In this document: positions 16,573 through 24,613 of the stretch, one piece after another
Position numbering within the stretch: position 1 is the stretch's first letter
How the letters are laid out: each line of letters starts with the position of its first letter
NCBI RefSeq assembly: GCF_001612635.1
Contig: NZ_BDAV01000006.1
Coordinates: forward strand, 558,001 to 622,000
Length of the DNA: 64,000 bases
Source: Nocardia africana NBRC 100379
GTDB lineage: Bacteria; Actinomycetota; Actinomycetes; Mycobacteriales; Mycobacteriaceae
Reading direction: 5' to 3'
Notes under the pieces: model-generated
The model's input: the letters and a program-made list of their open reading frames with translations, nothing else
What the model was told of the DNA's origin: nothing
Databases searched by the model: none
Position numbers and translations under genes: made by a program

Positions 16573-18555
16573 TCAGGAACGTCCGGTCACATCGGGCACG
16601 GAGGTGTCCGGAGCCGAGACCGCGCCGTGCGGCGGTCCGCCGGCCGTGGGCGGTGCCGACACCGTCGGAGGCACGACCTGTGCGACCGGGGCGGCATCCC
16701 GGCCGGCCGGCGCGGCACCGTCGTTCTGCGGCGCGGCGACCTGGCTGGGCGCGCCCGCCGGGCGCGAAACCCGTTCGTCCACACCGGCGGACACCGCGGC
16801 CGGAGCGGCGACGAAGCGCGGATGCTTCACGATCTGCTCGTGCGCGTAGACCGCGTCCCGCAATTGCTGCCGCGAGGCCTCACCGGCCAGCAGCAGAACC
16901 AGCTCGTTGCAGCGACGTTCGAATACGAGGGCGCGCAGCGCCGCGGCCTCGTCGTCGACCCGCAATTCGCCGACGTCGACCCGGCCGACGTCGACGCGGT
17001 GCGGCAGCATGGCCGCGGTGAGCAGATCGTCGGCATCGCGCAGTTCTTCCCACCACGAGGCAGGGATCGGGCGGCCGGATCCGAGCGCGGACAGGATCCG
17101 GTCCCGGATGCCGCGCGACTGCGCCGCGTCGGGCCCGGCGGCAGCGCCCCCGGCGACCAACCGATGGGCCTCGTTCGCCAACTCCTCACAACGCGCGCGA
17201 ATCTGCGTATCCGGCACGGCCGCAACATGTTCCAGTGCCTCGGCGGATCCGGCCAGAGCCAGCCGGTCGGCGGTGTCGGGAGTGAACACGCGCAGGTCGA
17301 CGTCGTAGGAGGGACCGACCAGATCCTGCATGGCCACACTCGGGAACCGCTGCCGCAGCCCGTTGTCGATCGAGCCGGACGAGACCAGCGCGGTCAACTC
17401 CGCACCCGCCTTCCGGCCCCAGGCCAGGCCGAATTCCGCCAGCACCCGCGCCGGATCCGAAACCCCTTCCCACGGGGACGCGGGATCGCCGGAACCGTCG
17501 GCGAGCACATCGTCCCAGATCCACGGCGAGGACACCTCGCGCGGGAGATACAACCCGGCCGGGAACCAGCCGCGGCCTTCGTTGGAGGTGATGAACACGC
17601 CGGCGCCTGCGGGGCCGCGCAGTACCGCCACGGCCCAGTGCAGGCCCAGCACCGAGGAGTCCACCGCCGCCAGCACGGCACCCAGCAGGGTGCGGGCGAT
17701 CAGCAGGTCGTTGTCCACGGCGTCGCCGACGACATACGCCGGTTCGGCCTCGGCGTCCTTGGCCTTGGCGACGGCGGCTGCGAACGGGGTCGGCACCGGA
17801 ACCGGCGGCAGATCTCCGGCGGCGGTGGTGCCGTTCGGTCCCTGCCCGCGCTCGTCGGGGCCGAAACCGGACGGCGGACCGGCGGGACCGCCCGGAGGCA
17901 CCACACCGGACGGAGGCGTCGTGCCCAGCGGGCCGGACGGCGGGCCCGCGGGACCGCCACCCGCTCCGCCCGGACCACCGGCGGCGGACGGTCCCGTACC
18001 CGCACCCGCCGGAGCGGTCGCCGGTGTGGCACCGGTCGAATCCGGTGTGGCCGAGGATGTTCCGGGGGTCGCTCCGGCCGGCGCGACGCCCACCGGGGTG
18101 TCCGCGCCGGCGTCACCAGGTGTGCGGGCGCCGGCATCGCCGGGTCCGGAGCCCGGCGCGCCGACCTGTGGCCCGGTGGGGGCCTGTGTACCCGGGCCGG
18201 GCAACGTGGGCGAATGCTGGTACGGCGCGGGGCCGGAGCCGTTCGTGTCGTCGTACCGGCGGATGTTCGCGGCGCCGTCCTCGTCGCTGCGTTCGAAGGC
18301 CGCGGCGGCCGCGCGCAATTTCGCTGCGGTGTCCCGGTGTTCCCTCGCCAATGCGATACCCGCGTTCTGCCGGGCCTGATAGTAGTCCTGCAGGGCACCG
18401 AGCACCGGGTCCGCGATATGGCCGTAGGTGTTGGGGAATTCTCGCAGCCAGTCGGTGGGAGGTTTCGCCCATTCCAGGGTGTCGTCGGCGACCCGATCGT
18501 GCTGAAGGGCCAAATCGAGTAAGACCGCAGGGTCGACTTCCATGCTGCCCGACAT
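16573..18555 (-). CDS. Large Pro-rich ESX-associated protein, Rv3899c-like C-terminal domains
   Basis: A 660-residue protein with a helical N-terminus (about 1-105), a Pro/Gly/Ala-rich middle (about 110-270) and a folded C-terminal half. That half shares a signature with its neighbour: an NDLLIART start, then WAVAVLRG, TSNEGRGWFPAGLYLPREVS and SPWIWDD. From memory this resembles the DUF5631/DUF5632 pair of M. tuberculosis Rv3899c, which also lies beside ESX-2; I could not check this. The function is unknown. A conserved ERRCNELVLLLAGEASRQQL helix near the C-terminus is shared with the 18621 gene. It has its own promoter element (site 4), so it is not simply part of the upstream operon. Confidence 0.8.
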   Translation of the reverse strand: MSGSMEVDPAVLLDLALQHDRVADDTLEWAKPPTDWLREFPNTYGHIADPVLGALQDYYQARQNAGIALAREHRDTAAKLRAAAAAFERSDEDGAANIRRYDDTNGSGPAPYQHSPTLPGPGTQAPTGPQVGAPGSGPGDAGARTPGDAGADTPVGVAPAGATPGTSSATPDSTGATPATAPAGAGTGPSAAGGPGGAGGGPAGPPSGPLGTTPPSGVVPPGGPAGPPSGFGPDERGQGPNGTTAAGDLPPVPVPTPFAAAVAKAKDAEAEPAYVVGDAVDNDLLIARTLLGAVLAAVDSSVLGLHWAVAVLRGPAGAGVFITSNEGRGWFPAGLYLPREVSSPWIWDDVLADGSGDPASPWEGVSDPARVLAEFGLAWGRKAGAELTALVSSGSIDNGLRQRFPSVAMQDLVGPSYDVDLRVFTPDTADRLALAGSAEALEHVAAVPDTQIRARCEELANEAHRLVAGGAAAGPDAAQSRGIRDRILSALGSGRPIPASWWEELRDADDLLTAAMLPHRVDVGRVDVGELRVDDEAAALRALVFERRCNELVLLLAGEASRQQLRDAVYAHEQIVKHPRFVAAPAAVSAGVDERVSRPAGAPSQVAAPQNDGAAPAGRDAAPVAQVVPPTVSAPPTAGGPPHGAVSAPDTSVPDVTGRS

Positions 18556-18586
18556 GCCGAATCAGATCCTTCCCACCGGTGACGTC

Positions 18587-18616
18587 CTCATTGTCGAGCC
18601 TTCCCACTCGCGGGAA
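18587..18616 (-). promoter_or_regulatory. TTCCC-N6-GGGAA palindrome with GACAATGAG downstream element (site 4)
   Basis: TTCCC ACTCGC GGGAA at 18601-18616 with 6-bp extended arms. On the minus strand it continues GGCTCGACAATGAGGACG, nearly identical to site 3. It is 46-61 nt upstream of the 18555 start and just past the stop of the preceding gene at 18621. Confidence 0.72.
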
Positions 18617-18620
18617 GGGG

Positions 18621-21248
18621 TTACCGAGGGGGCGGCGCGGTGATCGTGGGGCGCCGCGCCGGTTCGGGCGTGACGGTGCCGACCGGGAAGGACGCCAGAT
18701 ATTCCGCCACCTGCCCGTGCGCGTAGACCATGTCGCGCAACCGCTGCCGGGACGGTTCCCCCGCCATCAGCAGGACCAGTTCGTTGCAGCGGCGTTGCGC
18801 GACCAGCAGCCGCAGGGTGGCCGAATCGGTGGCGGATCGGCCCGCGGAGTGCTCGGATCGTAACTCTCCCAGCGGAACCCGGGACACGTCCGCCTGCAGT
18901 GGCAGCATCGAGGCCGCCAGCAGTTGATCGGCGTCGAACAGTTGCTCCCACCACTGCGACTGCACCTGCCCGCCCTGCAGGATCGTCTGCATGATGCGGT
19001 GCCGGAGTTCGGCGGCGCCCAGGGAGGCGAACGGATCGGGCCCCGCCGCCGCGAGCCGCTGATGCGCGTCGTAGGCGAAGTCCAGACCGCGGCTGCCGAT
19101 CCGATCCGCCGGAATCGCGGCGACCCGTTCGAGGATCTGCGGCGCGGACACCAGTTCCAGGCGATCGGCCAAACCCGGTGCGGGAGTGGAGAAATCCATG
19201 GCCGGGCTGGGGTCGACCGCCCCCTCGAGCGCGACCTCCCCCAATTGCCGGGCCAGCAACTCGTCGAAGGGCGCCGAGCACACCAGTGCCGACAGCCGGG
19301 CCCCGGTGCGACGCCCCCAGCTCAGCGCGAATTCGGCGAGTACCCGGGCCGGATCGGCCAGCCCCTCCCACGCCGGCCCTTCGGCCACCGACCACACCCA
19401 CGGCGTCGACAGTTCCCGGGGCAGGAAGACACCGGGCGGCAGCCAGCCGCGGCCGTCGTTGGACGTCACGAACGCGCTCACGCCGCCGTCGTGGCGCATG
19501 ATCGACACCGCCCAGGCGGTACCGACGGCGGGCACGGCGCCGGCGGCGAGCAGACTCGCGAGCAGGCTGCGCGCGAGGACCAGATCACCGTCGACCCGTT
19601 TACCGAGCATGAAGGTGGGAGCCGCCGCGGCCGCCATCGCGGCGCCCACCGCATCTCGAACCAGGTCACCACTGCCGGTGGCCGGCTGGTCTGTGCCGGA
19701 GGCCGGCTCGGCACCACCGGGTGACTTGTCGTCGCCGGTATGGCGGCCCGGCGGCTGGCTCTTCGCGGGCCCGGTGGCCGGCGGCGCCGTGACGCCGGAC
19801 GCGGACACACCGGGAACCGACCCGGTCGACCCGCCGGGGGCGGACGTAACCCGCGGCGCCGCAACGGAATTCCGCGAGTCCGGCGCGGATGTCACCCGCG
19901 GCTCCGCCGCCGGCCCCGCCGCGGCGGGTGAGTTCGCGGCCGGTGAACGGTCCGGCGCGAACGCCGGCTGTTGTGGCGTGACCATCGACATCTGCGCCGC
20001 CGCGCCCGCCACTACGCCCCACGACGGCGGCCCGTCCGATCCGGTCGCGACATCGGTGCGGCGGTCGGACCGGTCGGGCCCCATCGCCACATCCGGCGCG
20101 CCCGATTCACCGGTCCGCCGCTCATCACCAGAATCGCCGGTGCCGGCGCGACTGTCGCCGCCGTCGGTGTCGCGATGCGAAACAGAGTGTGCCGCAGCCG
20201 TATCCGAATGCCGCGATGGTGCGTCCGTCGCCGGATGCTCCGGCGCCACCACCTCGGCCGCCTGGGGCCCGCTGTCGGCCTGCGGCGCGGACATCGGCCC
20301 GAGCGCACGCCCGCCGCCCACCGGCGCGGCCTGCGGCGCCGGTCCGGTGCCCGGCTGCACCTGTACGGCCGGCCCGGCGGACGTCCCGTCCTCCGGTGCG
20401 GGCGCGTGACCGGCGTTCGGTTCCGCATGATCCGGCGCGACGACGTCCCAGCCCGGCAGCCGTGACATCGGCAGTGGTAACCCGTTGGGCCGCAGAAGAT
20501 CTCGCAGGTCCTGCAAGCTCGGCAGATGCGGGACGAACGGTCCGCCCGCCGGCGGCAATCCCCGGGGCAGAGACCGAACCCCGTGCGTCCCGGGCCCGCC
20601 CGGACCGTCGCTTCCCGCTCGCGGCGACCGGTATCGCGGCCCGCCACCCGGGCCGTCGGAACCGTCCGGCCCACTGCGCCACGGCCCCGGCTGTCCCAGC
20701 GCTGCCGCGATCGCCGCCAATTCCGGTAAGCCCTGCGGACCGACCTCGCGCAATGCCGCCGCCGCGATATCGTCCACCTCGGCGCGGGCCTCGGCGAGAA
20801 TCCTCCGGATGTCGCGTTCTTGGCGTGCCTCCGCCTCGCTGCCGTCCCCGCCGGCTTCCTCTTCCTTCTCCCGCGCGGCCGCCGCGGCCGCTTTCGCCGC
20901 GCGAATCCGGCGCAACGCATCGTCGACGGCATTGAGGATCCGGTCGCGGGTGCGATCCACCAGACTCGACATCTGCCCGAAGGTGTCGGCCGCCGCGACC
21001 AGCGCGTCGACGAATCCGCGCAGTGTGCCCTGTTGTGCCAGCAACTCCCGCTTGATCGGCTCCAGGCTCGCGCTGGAACGGACCCGATCGTCGAAGGCGC
21101 GCCGCATGCGGTCGGCCTCACCCGGATCCAGCGCCTCGGCTCCGTCGCGCGCCAGCGCCTCCAGACGACCCCAGGCGCGCGGTGAGATCTGCGGCCAGTT
21201 CTCCCCGACGATGGTCGTCCAGTACGGGCTTTCGCGCTCCGGGTTCAT
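18621..21248 (-). CDS. Large Pro-rich ESX-associated protein, paralogue of the 16573-18555 gene
   Basis: An 875-residue protein and the last gene of the eight-gene accessory operon. The N-terminal ~190 residues are helical and charged, with a probable coiled coil around KAAAAAAREKEEEAGGDGSE. A disordered Pro/Ala/Gly/Ser/Asp region of about 350 residues follows, then a C-terminal domain in common with its downstream neighbour: GDLVLARSLLASLLA, WAVSIMRHDGG, TSNDGRGWLPPGVFLPRELS, TPWVW, and near the end AQRRCNELVLLMAGEPSRQR. The two genes are tandem duplicates whose N-terminal and linker regions have diverged. Possible family DUF5631/DUF5632 (Rv3899c), unverified. It may act as a scaffold or secreted surface protein. 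Confidence 0.8.
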   Translation of the reverse strand: MNPERESPYWTTIVGENWPQISPRAWGRLEALARDGAEALDPGEADRMRRAFDDRVRSSASLEPIKRELLAQQGTLRGFVDALVAAADTFGQMSSLVDRTRDRILNAVDDALRRIRAAKAAAAAAREKEEEAGGDGSEAEARQERDIRRILAEARAEVDDIAAAALREVGPQGLPELAAIAAALGQPGPWRSGPDGSDGPGGGPRYRSPRAGSDGPGGPGTHGVRSLPRGLPPAGGPFVPHLPSLQDLRDLLRPNGLPLPMSRLPGWDVVAPDHAEPNAGHAPAPEDGTSAGPAVQVQPGTGPAPQAAPVGGGRALGPMSAPQADSGPQAAEVVAPEHPATDAPSRHSDTAAAHSVSHRDTDGGDSRAGTGDSGDERRTGESGAPDVAMGPDRSDRRTDVATGSDGPPSWGVVAGAAAQMSMVTPQQPAFAPDRSPAANSPAAAGPAAEPRVTSAPDSRNSVAAPRVTSAPGGSTGSVPGVSASGVTAPPATGPAKSQPPGRHTGDDKSPGGAEPASGTDQPATGSGDLVRDAVGAAMAAAAAPTFMLGKRVDGDLVLARSLLASLLAAGAVPAVGTAWAVSIMRHDGGVSAFVTSNDGRGWLPPGVFLPRELSTPWVWSVAEGPAWEGLADPARVLAEFALSWGRRTGARLSALVCSAPFDELLARQLGEVALEGAVDPSPAMDFSTPAPGLADRLELVSAPQILERVAAIPADRIGSRGLDFAYDAHQRLAAAGPDPFASLGAAELRHRIMQTILQGGQVQSQWWEQLFDADQLLAASMLPLQADVSRVPLGELRSEHSAGRSATDSATLRLLVAQRRCNELVLLMAGEPSRQRLRDMVYAHGQVAEYLASFPVGTVTPEPARRPTITAPPPR

Positions 21249-21253
21249 CCGGA

Positions 21254-21568
21254 TCAGACCGATTCGGACTGTACGTATCCGCCGCCGTCGATATCGGCGT
21301 TCCTCAGGCCCGTCACGGTGCCGTGGGTGCGCGTGTGGGTGGCGTCGATCCGTCCGCGGAAGTCCGCGGCGGCGGTGTCGAACCAGCCGGTGACCTGGTC
21401 GAAGACCGCCTTCAAGCGATAGTCGAGCGGTGCCGCCGGGCGTTCGTCCACGGTCCAGCCGCCGGTCGTGGCGCCGACCTGATCGGCGAACGAAACCTTG
21501 ACCGCCGCGACCTGCCCCGAGGCGGCGATGACGTCGTCGGGATCGTCGATATCCAACATGGCGGGCAC
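21254..21568 (-). CDS. Small protein ending in a YxxxE motif, candidate ESX substrate
   Basis: A 104-residue protein I do not recognise. It is acidic and probably mostly helical in its second half (LDYRLKAVFDQVTGWFDTAA). It ends GGYVQSESV, so a YxxxE export-type motif sits within nine residues of the C-terminus. Size and the terminal motif resemble WXG100-like or EspC-like substrates, though the W-x-G turn is not clear. It lies 5 nt upstream of the 875-residue gene and 24 nt after the 116-residue gene, inside the accessory operon. Confidence 0.68.
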   Translation of the reverse strand: MPAMLDIDDPDDVIAASGQVAAVKVSFADQVGATTGGWTVDERPAAPLDYRLKAVFDQVTGWFDTAAADFRGRIDATHTRTHGTVTGLRNADIDGGGYVQSESV

Positions 21569-21592
21569 CTTTCTCGAAAGTGACTGCGCGAC

Positions 21593-21943
21593 TCAGGAAT
21601 TGGTGCCGAACTCGGCGATCTCCATGGCACGGTAGGAGGATTCGGTGGGCAGGTCGAAGGAGTCGATCGTGTACGGCCGGGTGCCGTTGTACTCCATCTC
21701 CGACCGCAACCCGACCCGCGACTTCGTATGTGCGAGCCTGGCCAGTCGCAGGATCTCGGCGGCCAGCCAGGTATCACCGTTCTCGCGCGCGTCGTCGGTG
21801 AGATGCAATCCGACGACCTCGCCGTCACGATCGCAGGCGACCCCGACGGTGTGATCGGGGTTGAACACCTCGTAGACGCGGTTCTGCCAATCCGGTGCGG
21901 GCGGGGCGAGTTCGTCCTCGTCGTAGTCGTCGTAGTCGGACAT
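21593..21943 (-). CDS. Small acidic YbaB/EspD-like protein (fold guess)
   Basis: A 116-residue protein. It begins with an acidic stretch (MSDYDDYDEDEL). The middle, VGVACDREGEVVGLHLTDDA in pattern (here with D for the first E), followed by WLAAEILRLARLAH, has the strand-turn-strand-helix rhythm of YbaB/EbfC-type proteins, the group that includes ESX-associated EspL. The C-terminal part (TRPYTIDSFDLPTESSYR) has no match I recall. It could be a cytosolic partner or chaperone for substrates made by this operon. The fold call is weak. Confidence 0.65.
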   Translation of the reverse strand: MSDYDDYDEDELAPPAPDWQNRVYEVFNPDHTVGVACDRDGEVVGLHLTDDARENGDTWLAAEILRLARLAHTKSRVGLRSEMEYNGTRPYTIDSFDLPTESSYRAMEIAEFGTNS

Positions 21944-21970
21944 GGTCGGACTCCTGTCGTTGGTGCGAAG

Positions 21971-22723
21971 CTAGGGACCTGTGACGACGCCCGGGGCGGA
22001 CACTCGCCCGGGCGGCGCCGAGACGGCGGGGCCGGGCGGTTGCCCGGAGGCGACCGCTTCGTCGGCCGTGCCCGCCAGCTGTGCGGAAATGGCCGACCAC
22101 GCGTCGTCGCCGACGGTCATGACCTGGTGCAGCTGCCAGAATCTGGTACCCAGATACATCTCCCCGGTGCCGTCCGGTCCGACATCCAGGTGGTCCGGGC
22201 CATCGGTGGCGGGGTTGAGCGTGATCGTCGTCAGCGGCGGCTGCATATCGTCGACGTTGACGATCGTGGCGCTGCTACCCGGAATGAAACTGGTGCGGCA
22301 GCGTGGATCCGAGGCCGGTGTCAGCTCGGCGCTGTTGGTGGTGATCGTCACCTCGGGATTCAGCAACAACTGCAGGACCCAGGAGCGCGCGGCCGGCTCG
22401 GCGCGTTCGGCGGTGATCGAAATCGCCAGCGACGCAGCGAGATCCACTACCAGCACGGCATTCGAACTGGTGACGCCGACGACGACCAGCCGGCGGGCGG
22501 TGCCCACCGGATCGGGCAGATCGTCGGCGGCGAAGGTCAACGCGGCAGATCCGGCGCCGGCCCCGGTGACCGGATAGGCGTTGACGGTGCCTGTCGCCAC
22601 GTCGATCGTGTAGGCGGCCAGCAGATCGGGTGTGCGCTCGGCCAGTCCGGCCAAGCGAACCAGCCCCTCACCGTGCAGCCAGCGCACGGTGTCGGCGACC
22701 GTCACACCTCCCGGATCGGTCAC
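21971..22723 (-). CDS. Unrecognised 250-residue protein of the ESX accessory operon
   Basis: Not recognised. The sequence looks beta-rich: many short alternating hydrophobic strands (LLAAYTIDVATGTVNAYPV, RRLVVVGVTSSNAVLVVDLA) and few charged helices, ending in a Gly/Pro-rich tail (GQPPGPAVSAPPGRVSAPG). There is no signal peptide or membrane helix and one Cys. It overlaps the upstream YbaB-like gene by 4 nt, so the two are probably translated together and may form a complex. Position inside the operon is the main clue to an ESX-linked role. Confidence 0.7.
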   Translation of the reverse strand: MTDPGGVTVADTVRWLHGEGLVRLAGLAERTPDLLAAYTIDVATGTVNAYPVTGAGAGSAALTFAADDLPDPVGTARRLVVVGVTSSNAVLVVDLAASLAISITAERAEPAARSWVLQLLLNPEVTITTNSAELTPASDPRCRTSFIPGSSATIVNVDDMQPPLTTITLNPATDGPDHLDVGPDGTGEMYLGTRFWQLHQVMTVGDDAWSAISAQLAGTADEAVASGQPPGPAVSAPPGRVSAPGVVTGP

Positions 22724-23067
22724 GAAACCTGCTCCGGCACAGCGGGTTCGGTCGAATCCGACGTGTCTCCCCAGGGATCCTGTGCCATCAGCAGCTCGTA
22801 CTGGCGACCTGCGTCGGTGCTGCTCTCCCGGATGGCGGCGATGATCTCCGCGACCAGCTCGTGCGACTCGAACCGGTCCACGGTGCCCGGCGCCAGGTAC
22901 AGATCGGTGAGCCGGCCCATCGCGTCGACCTCGGGGATGACCGCGCCGCTCGGCGAGGGCCGGCGGGCGCGGATGGCATCGATCTTCTCGCGCAGGTCGG
23001 CGATCTTGTGCCGGAGGTCACGCGCGGCGTCCAGGGCCGCCTGCACCTCGGGATGGATATCACTCAT
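22720..23067 (-). CDS. YbaB/EbfC-like small protein (EspL-like)
   Basis: A 115-residue protein with the YbaB/EbfC layout: an N-terminal helix rich in charged residues (ALDAARDLRHKIADLREKID), a short beta section containing DAMGRLTDLYLAPGTV, and a helix SHELVAEIIAAIRES. EspL in ESX-1 belongs to the same family and stabilises secreted Esp proteins. Both ends overlap neighbours by 4 nt, which couples it to the 508-residue substrate-like gene upstream and the 250-residue gene downstream. A chaperone role for one of them is a reasonable inference. Confidence 0.75.
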   Translation of the reverse strand: MSDIHPEVQAALDAARDLRHKIADLREKIDAIRARRPSPSGAVIPEVDAMGRLTDLYLAPGTVDRFESHELVAEIIAAIRESSTDAGRQYELLMAQDPWGDTSDSTEPAVPEQVS

Positions 23068-24590
23068 GCGGAACCTCCGGTTTGCGTCGGAGCCTGGTTG
23101 GCCGGGCCTGGTGTCGCCGGTGTGACGGTCGGCGCGATGGTGGGCTTCTCCCCGATCACCGCGTCGGTATGCGGCGTGTCGTCGACGTACATCAGCCGAT
23201 CGGGATGCCAGGCCACCACCCGATTGCGTTCGTTGTTCGCACCGCCACCGCCCATTCCGGGCGACATCGGCATATACGGCATCATCGGCGAACCGGCGCC
23301 GGCCGCACGCGCCGCGGTACCGGCCGAATTCTGCAGCGATTCGATGACCGGCGTGCGCGGCAGATTCGACGACACACTGCTCACCGCCCCCGTGGACGAG
23401 GCCACCGTCGGCATCGGCCCGACCGCGACGGGTGTGGACGTCGCCGAACCGATGGCGCTGGTCAGATCGCCGATCGGGGTCACATCCCCACCCGCGCCGC
23501 CCCCGGCGGAATACCCGTAATCGCCTCCGCCGGTGCCGTATCCGTAGTCGCCGTAGCCGTAGTCGTCGAGTGATCCGACGCCGGTCTCGTTGTTTCCGTT
23601 CATCCCCATCATGGGCATGCCTGCGGCCATCAGGCCGCTCATCACGGTCGGCAACATCGAGGCGAGGGTGCTCATCATCTGGCTGCTGTCACCGGAGCCG
23701 TTCGATTGCCCGGAGGTCGATGCAGCCGTGCCGGTTTCGGAATCACCGGCATTCGCGGCCTGCGAGACACCGACGGTCGAGGAGTAGTTGCCGATGGTTT
23801 CCGCCGACCGTGCGTTCTGCTCCTGGAATTTCGCCAGCGCGGCTTGAATTCCGAGCTCGTTCTTCGACCGCATCGACCGCACCAGTTCCTTACGCGCGGC
23901 GATGATCTCCTCCGGCGTCGGATGTTTGGCTTTCGCGGTATCGAAAGCCTTTGTGTAGGTGTCGATTCCGTCGGCGAGTGTGCCGAGGGTGGAGCCGAGC
24001 GTATCGAGCCAATTGCGGTGCCCGTTCAACTTCGCCGCGGCGTCGCTGCCGACCGGCGTCCAGTGCTGCATGGCCATGGCGGCCGTGTCGACGCCGGCGA
24101 GCGCGGCAGCATGTGTCGTCCCCAGATAGTTCCGGATGTCGGAGACGAACCGGGAGGCCGGTCCGGTGCCGGGCCCCGCCCGAAGCTGCTGGGCGAATGT
24201 CAGCGGGTCCACCGCACCACCAGACGCCGGAAGCGCGAAACCGGGCGGACGCCGCGGCGTCGGCGGGTCGACGTCGGAGACCGGGTTGGGCAGCACCTCC
24301 CCACCCGTCCCGCCGATGGCGCGGGCACCCTCGTCGTCGGCATCGGTGTAGCGCTGCGCGGCCGCGCCGATCTTGTGTGCCGTCCGATGCACCTGGTCCA
24401 GGATGCCGGCCATTCCGTTCATGATGTTGGCGGCATGAGTATTGAGTTGCGGAACCGCCTGTGCGGAAATGGGATCGGTCCCCGCGGGGAGCACCCAGCC
24501 CGTAGGCATCGACGCGCCCGTGCCTCGCGCCAGCTCGGCCAGTGCCGCCGCGGCCGCGGCGAGCTCGGTCGGATCGACCTGTAACGCCAC
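23064..24590 (-). CDS. EspC/EspB-like ESX substrate with YxxxD motif and Gly-rich tail
   Basis: A 508-residue protein. Its first ~100 residues look like an EspC/WXG100-type helical hairpin (VDPTELAAAAAALAELARG, then NIMNGMAGILDQVHRTAHKI) that ends in RYTDADDEGARAI, where YTDAD is a clear YxxxD export motif. A second helical region covers about 140-290. After that the protein is Gly/Ser/Met/Tyr-rich (YGYGDYGYGTGGGDYGY) with Pro-rich ends. Together this resembles EspB-like exported proteins, in which a helical head is followed by a long disordered tail. No signal peptide is present. It is the third gene of the accessory operon. Confidence 0.75.
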   Translation of the reverse strand: MALQVDPTELAAAAAALAELARGTGASMPTGWVLPAGTDPISAQAVPQLNTHAANIMNGMAGILDQVHRTAHKIGAAAQRYTDADDEGARAIGGTGGEVLPNPVSDVDPPTPRRPPGFALPASGGAVDPLTFAQQLRAGPGTGPASRFVSDIRNYLGTTHAAALAGVDTAAMAMQHWTPVGSDAAAKLNGHRNWLDTLGSTLGTLADGIDTYTKAFDTAKAKHPTPEEIIAARKELVRSMRSKNELGIQAALAKFQEQNARSAETIGNYSSTVGVSQAANAGDSETGTAASTSGQSNGSGDSSQMMSTLASMLPTVMSGLMAAGMPMMGMNGNNETGVGSLDDYGYGDYGYGTGGGDYGYSAGGGAGGDVTPIGDLTSAIGSATSTPVAVGPMPTVASSTGAVSSVSSNLPRTPVIESLQNSAGTAARAAGAGSPMMPYMPMSPGMGGGGANNERNRVVAWHPDRLMYVDDTPHTDAVIGEKPTIAPTVTPATPGPANQAPTQTGGSA

Positions 24591-24613
24591 ACCTGCCTCC
24601 TCTCACCACGACC

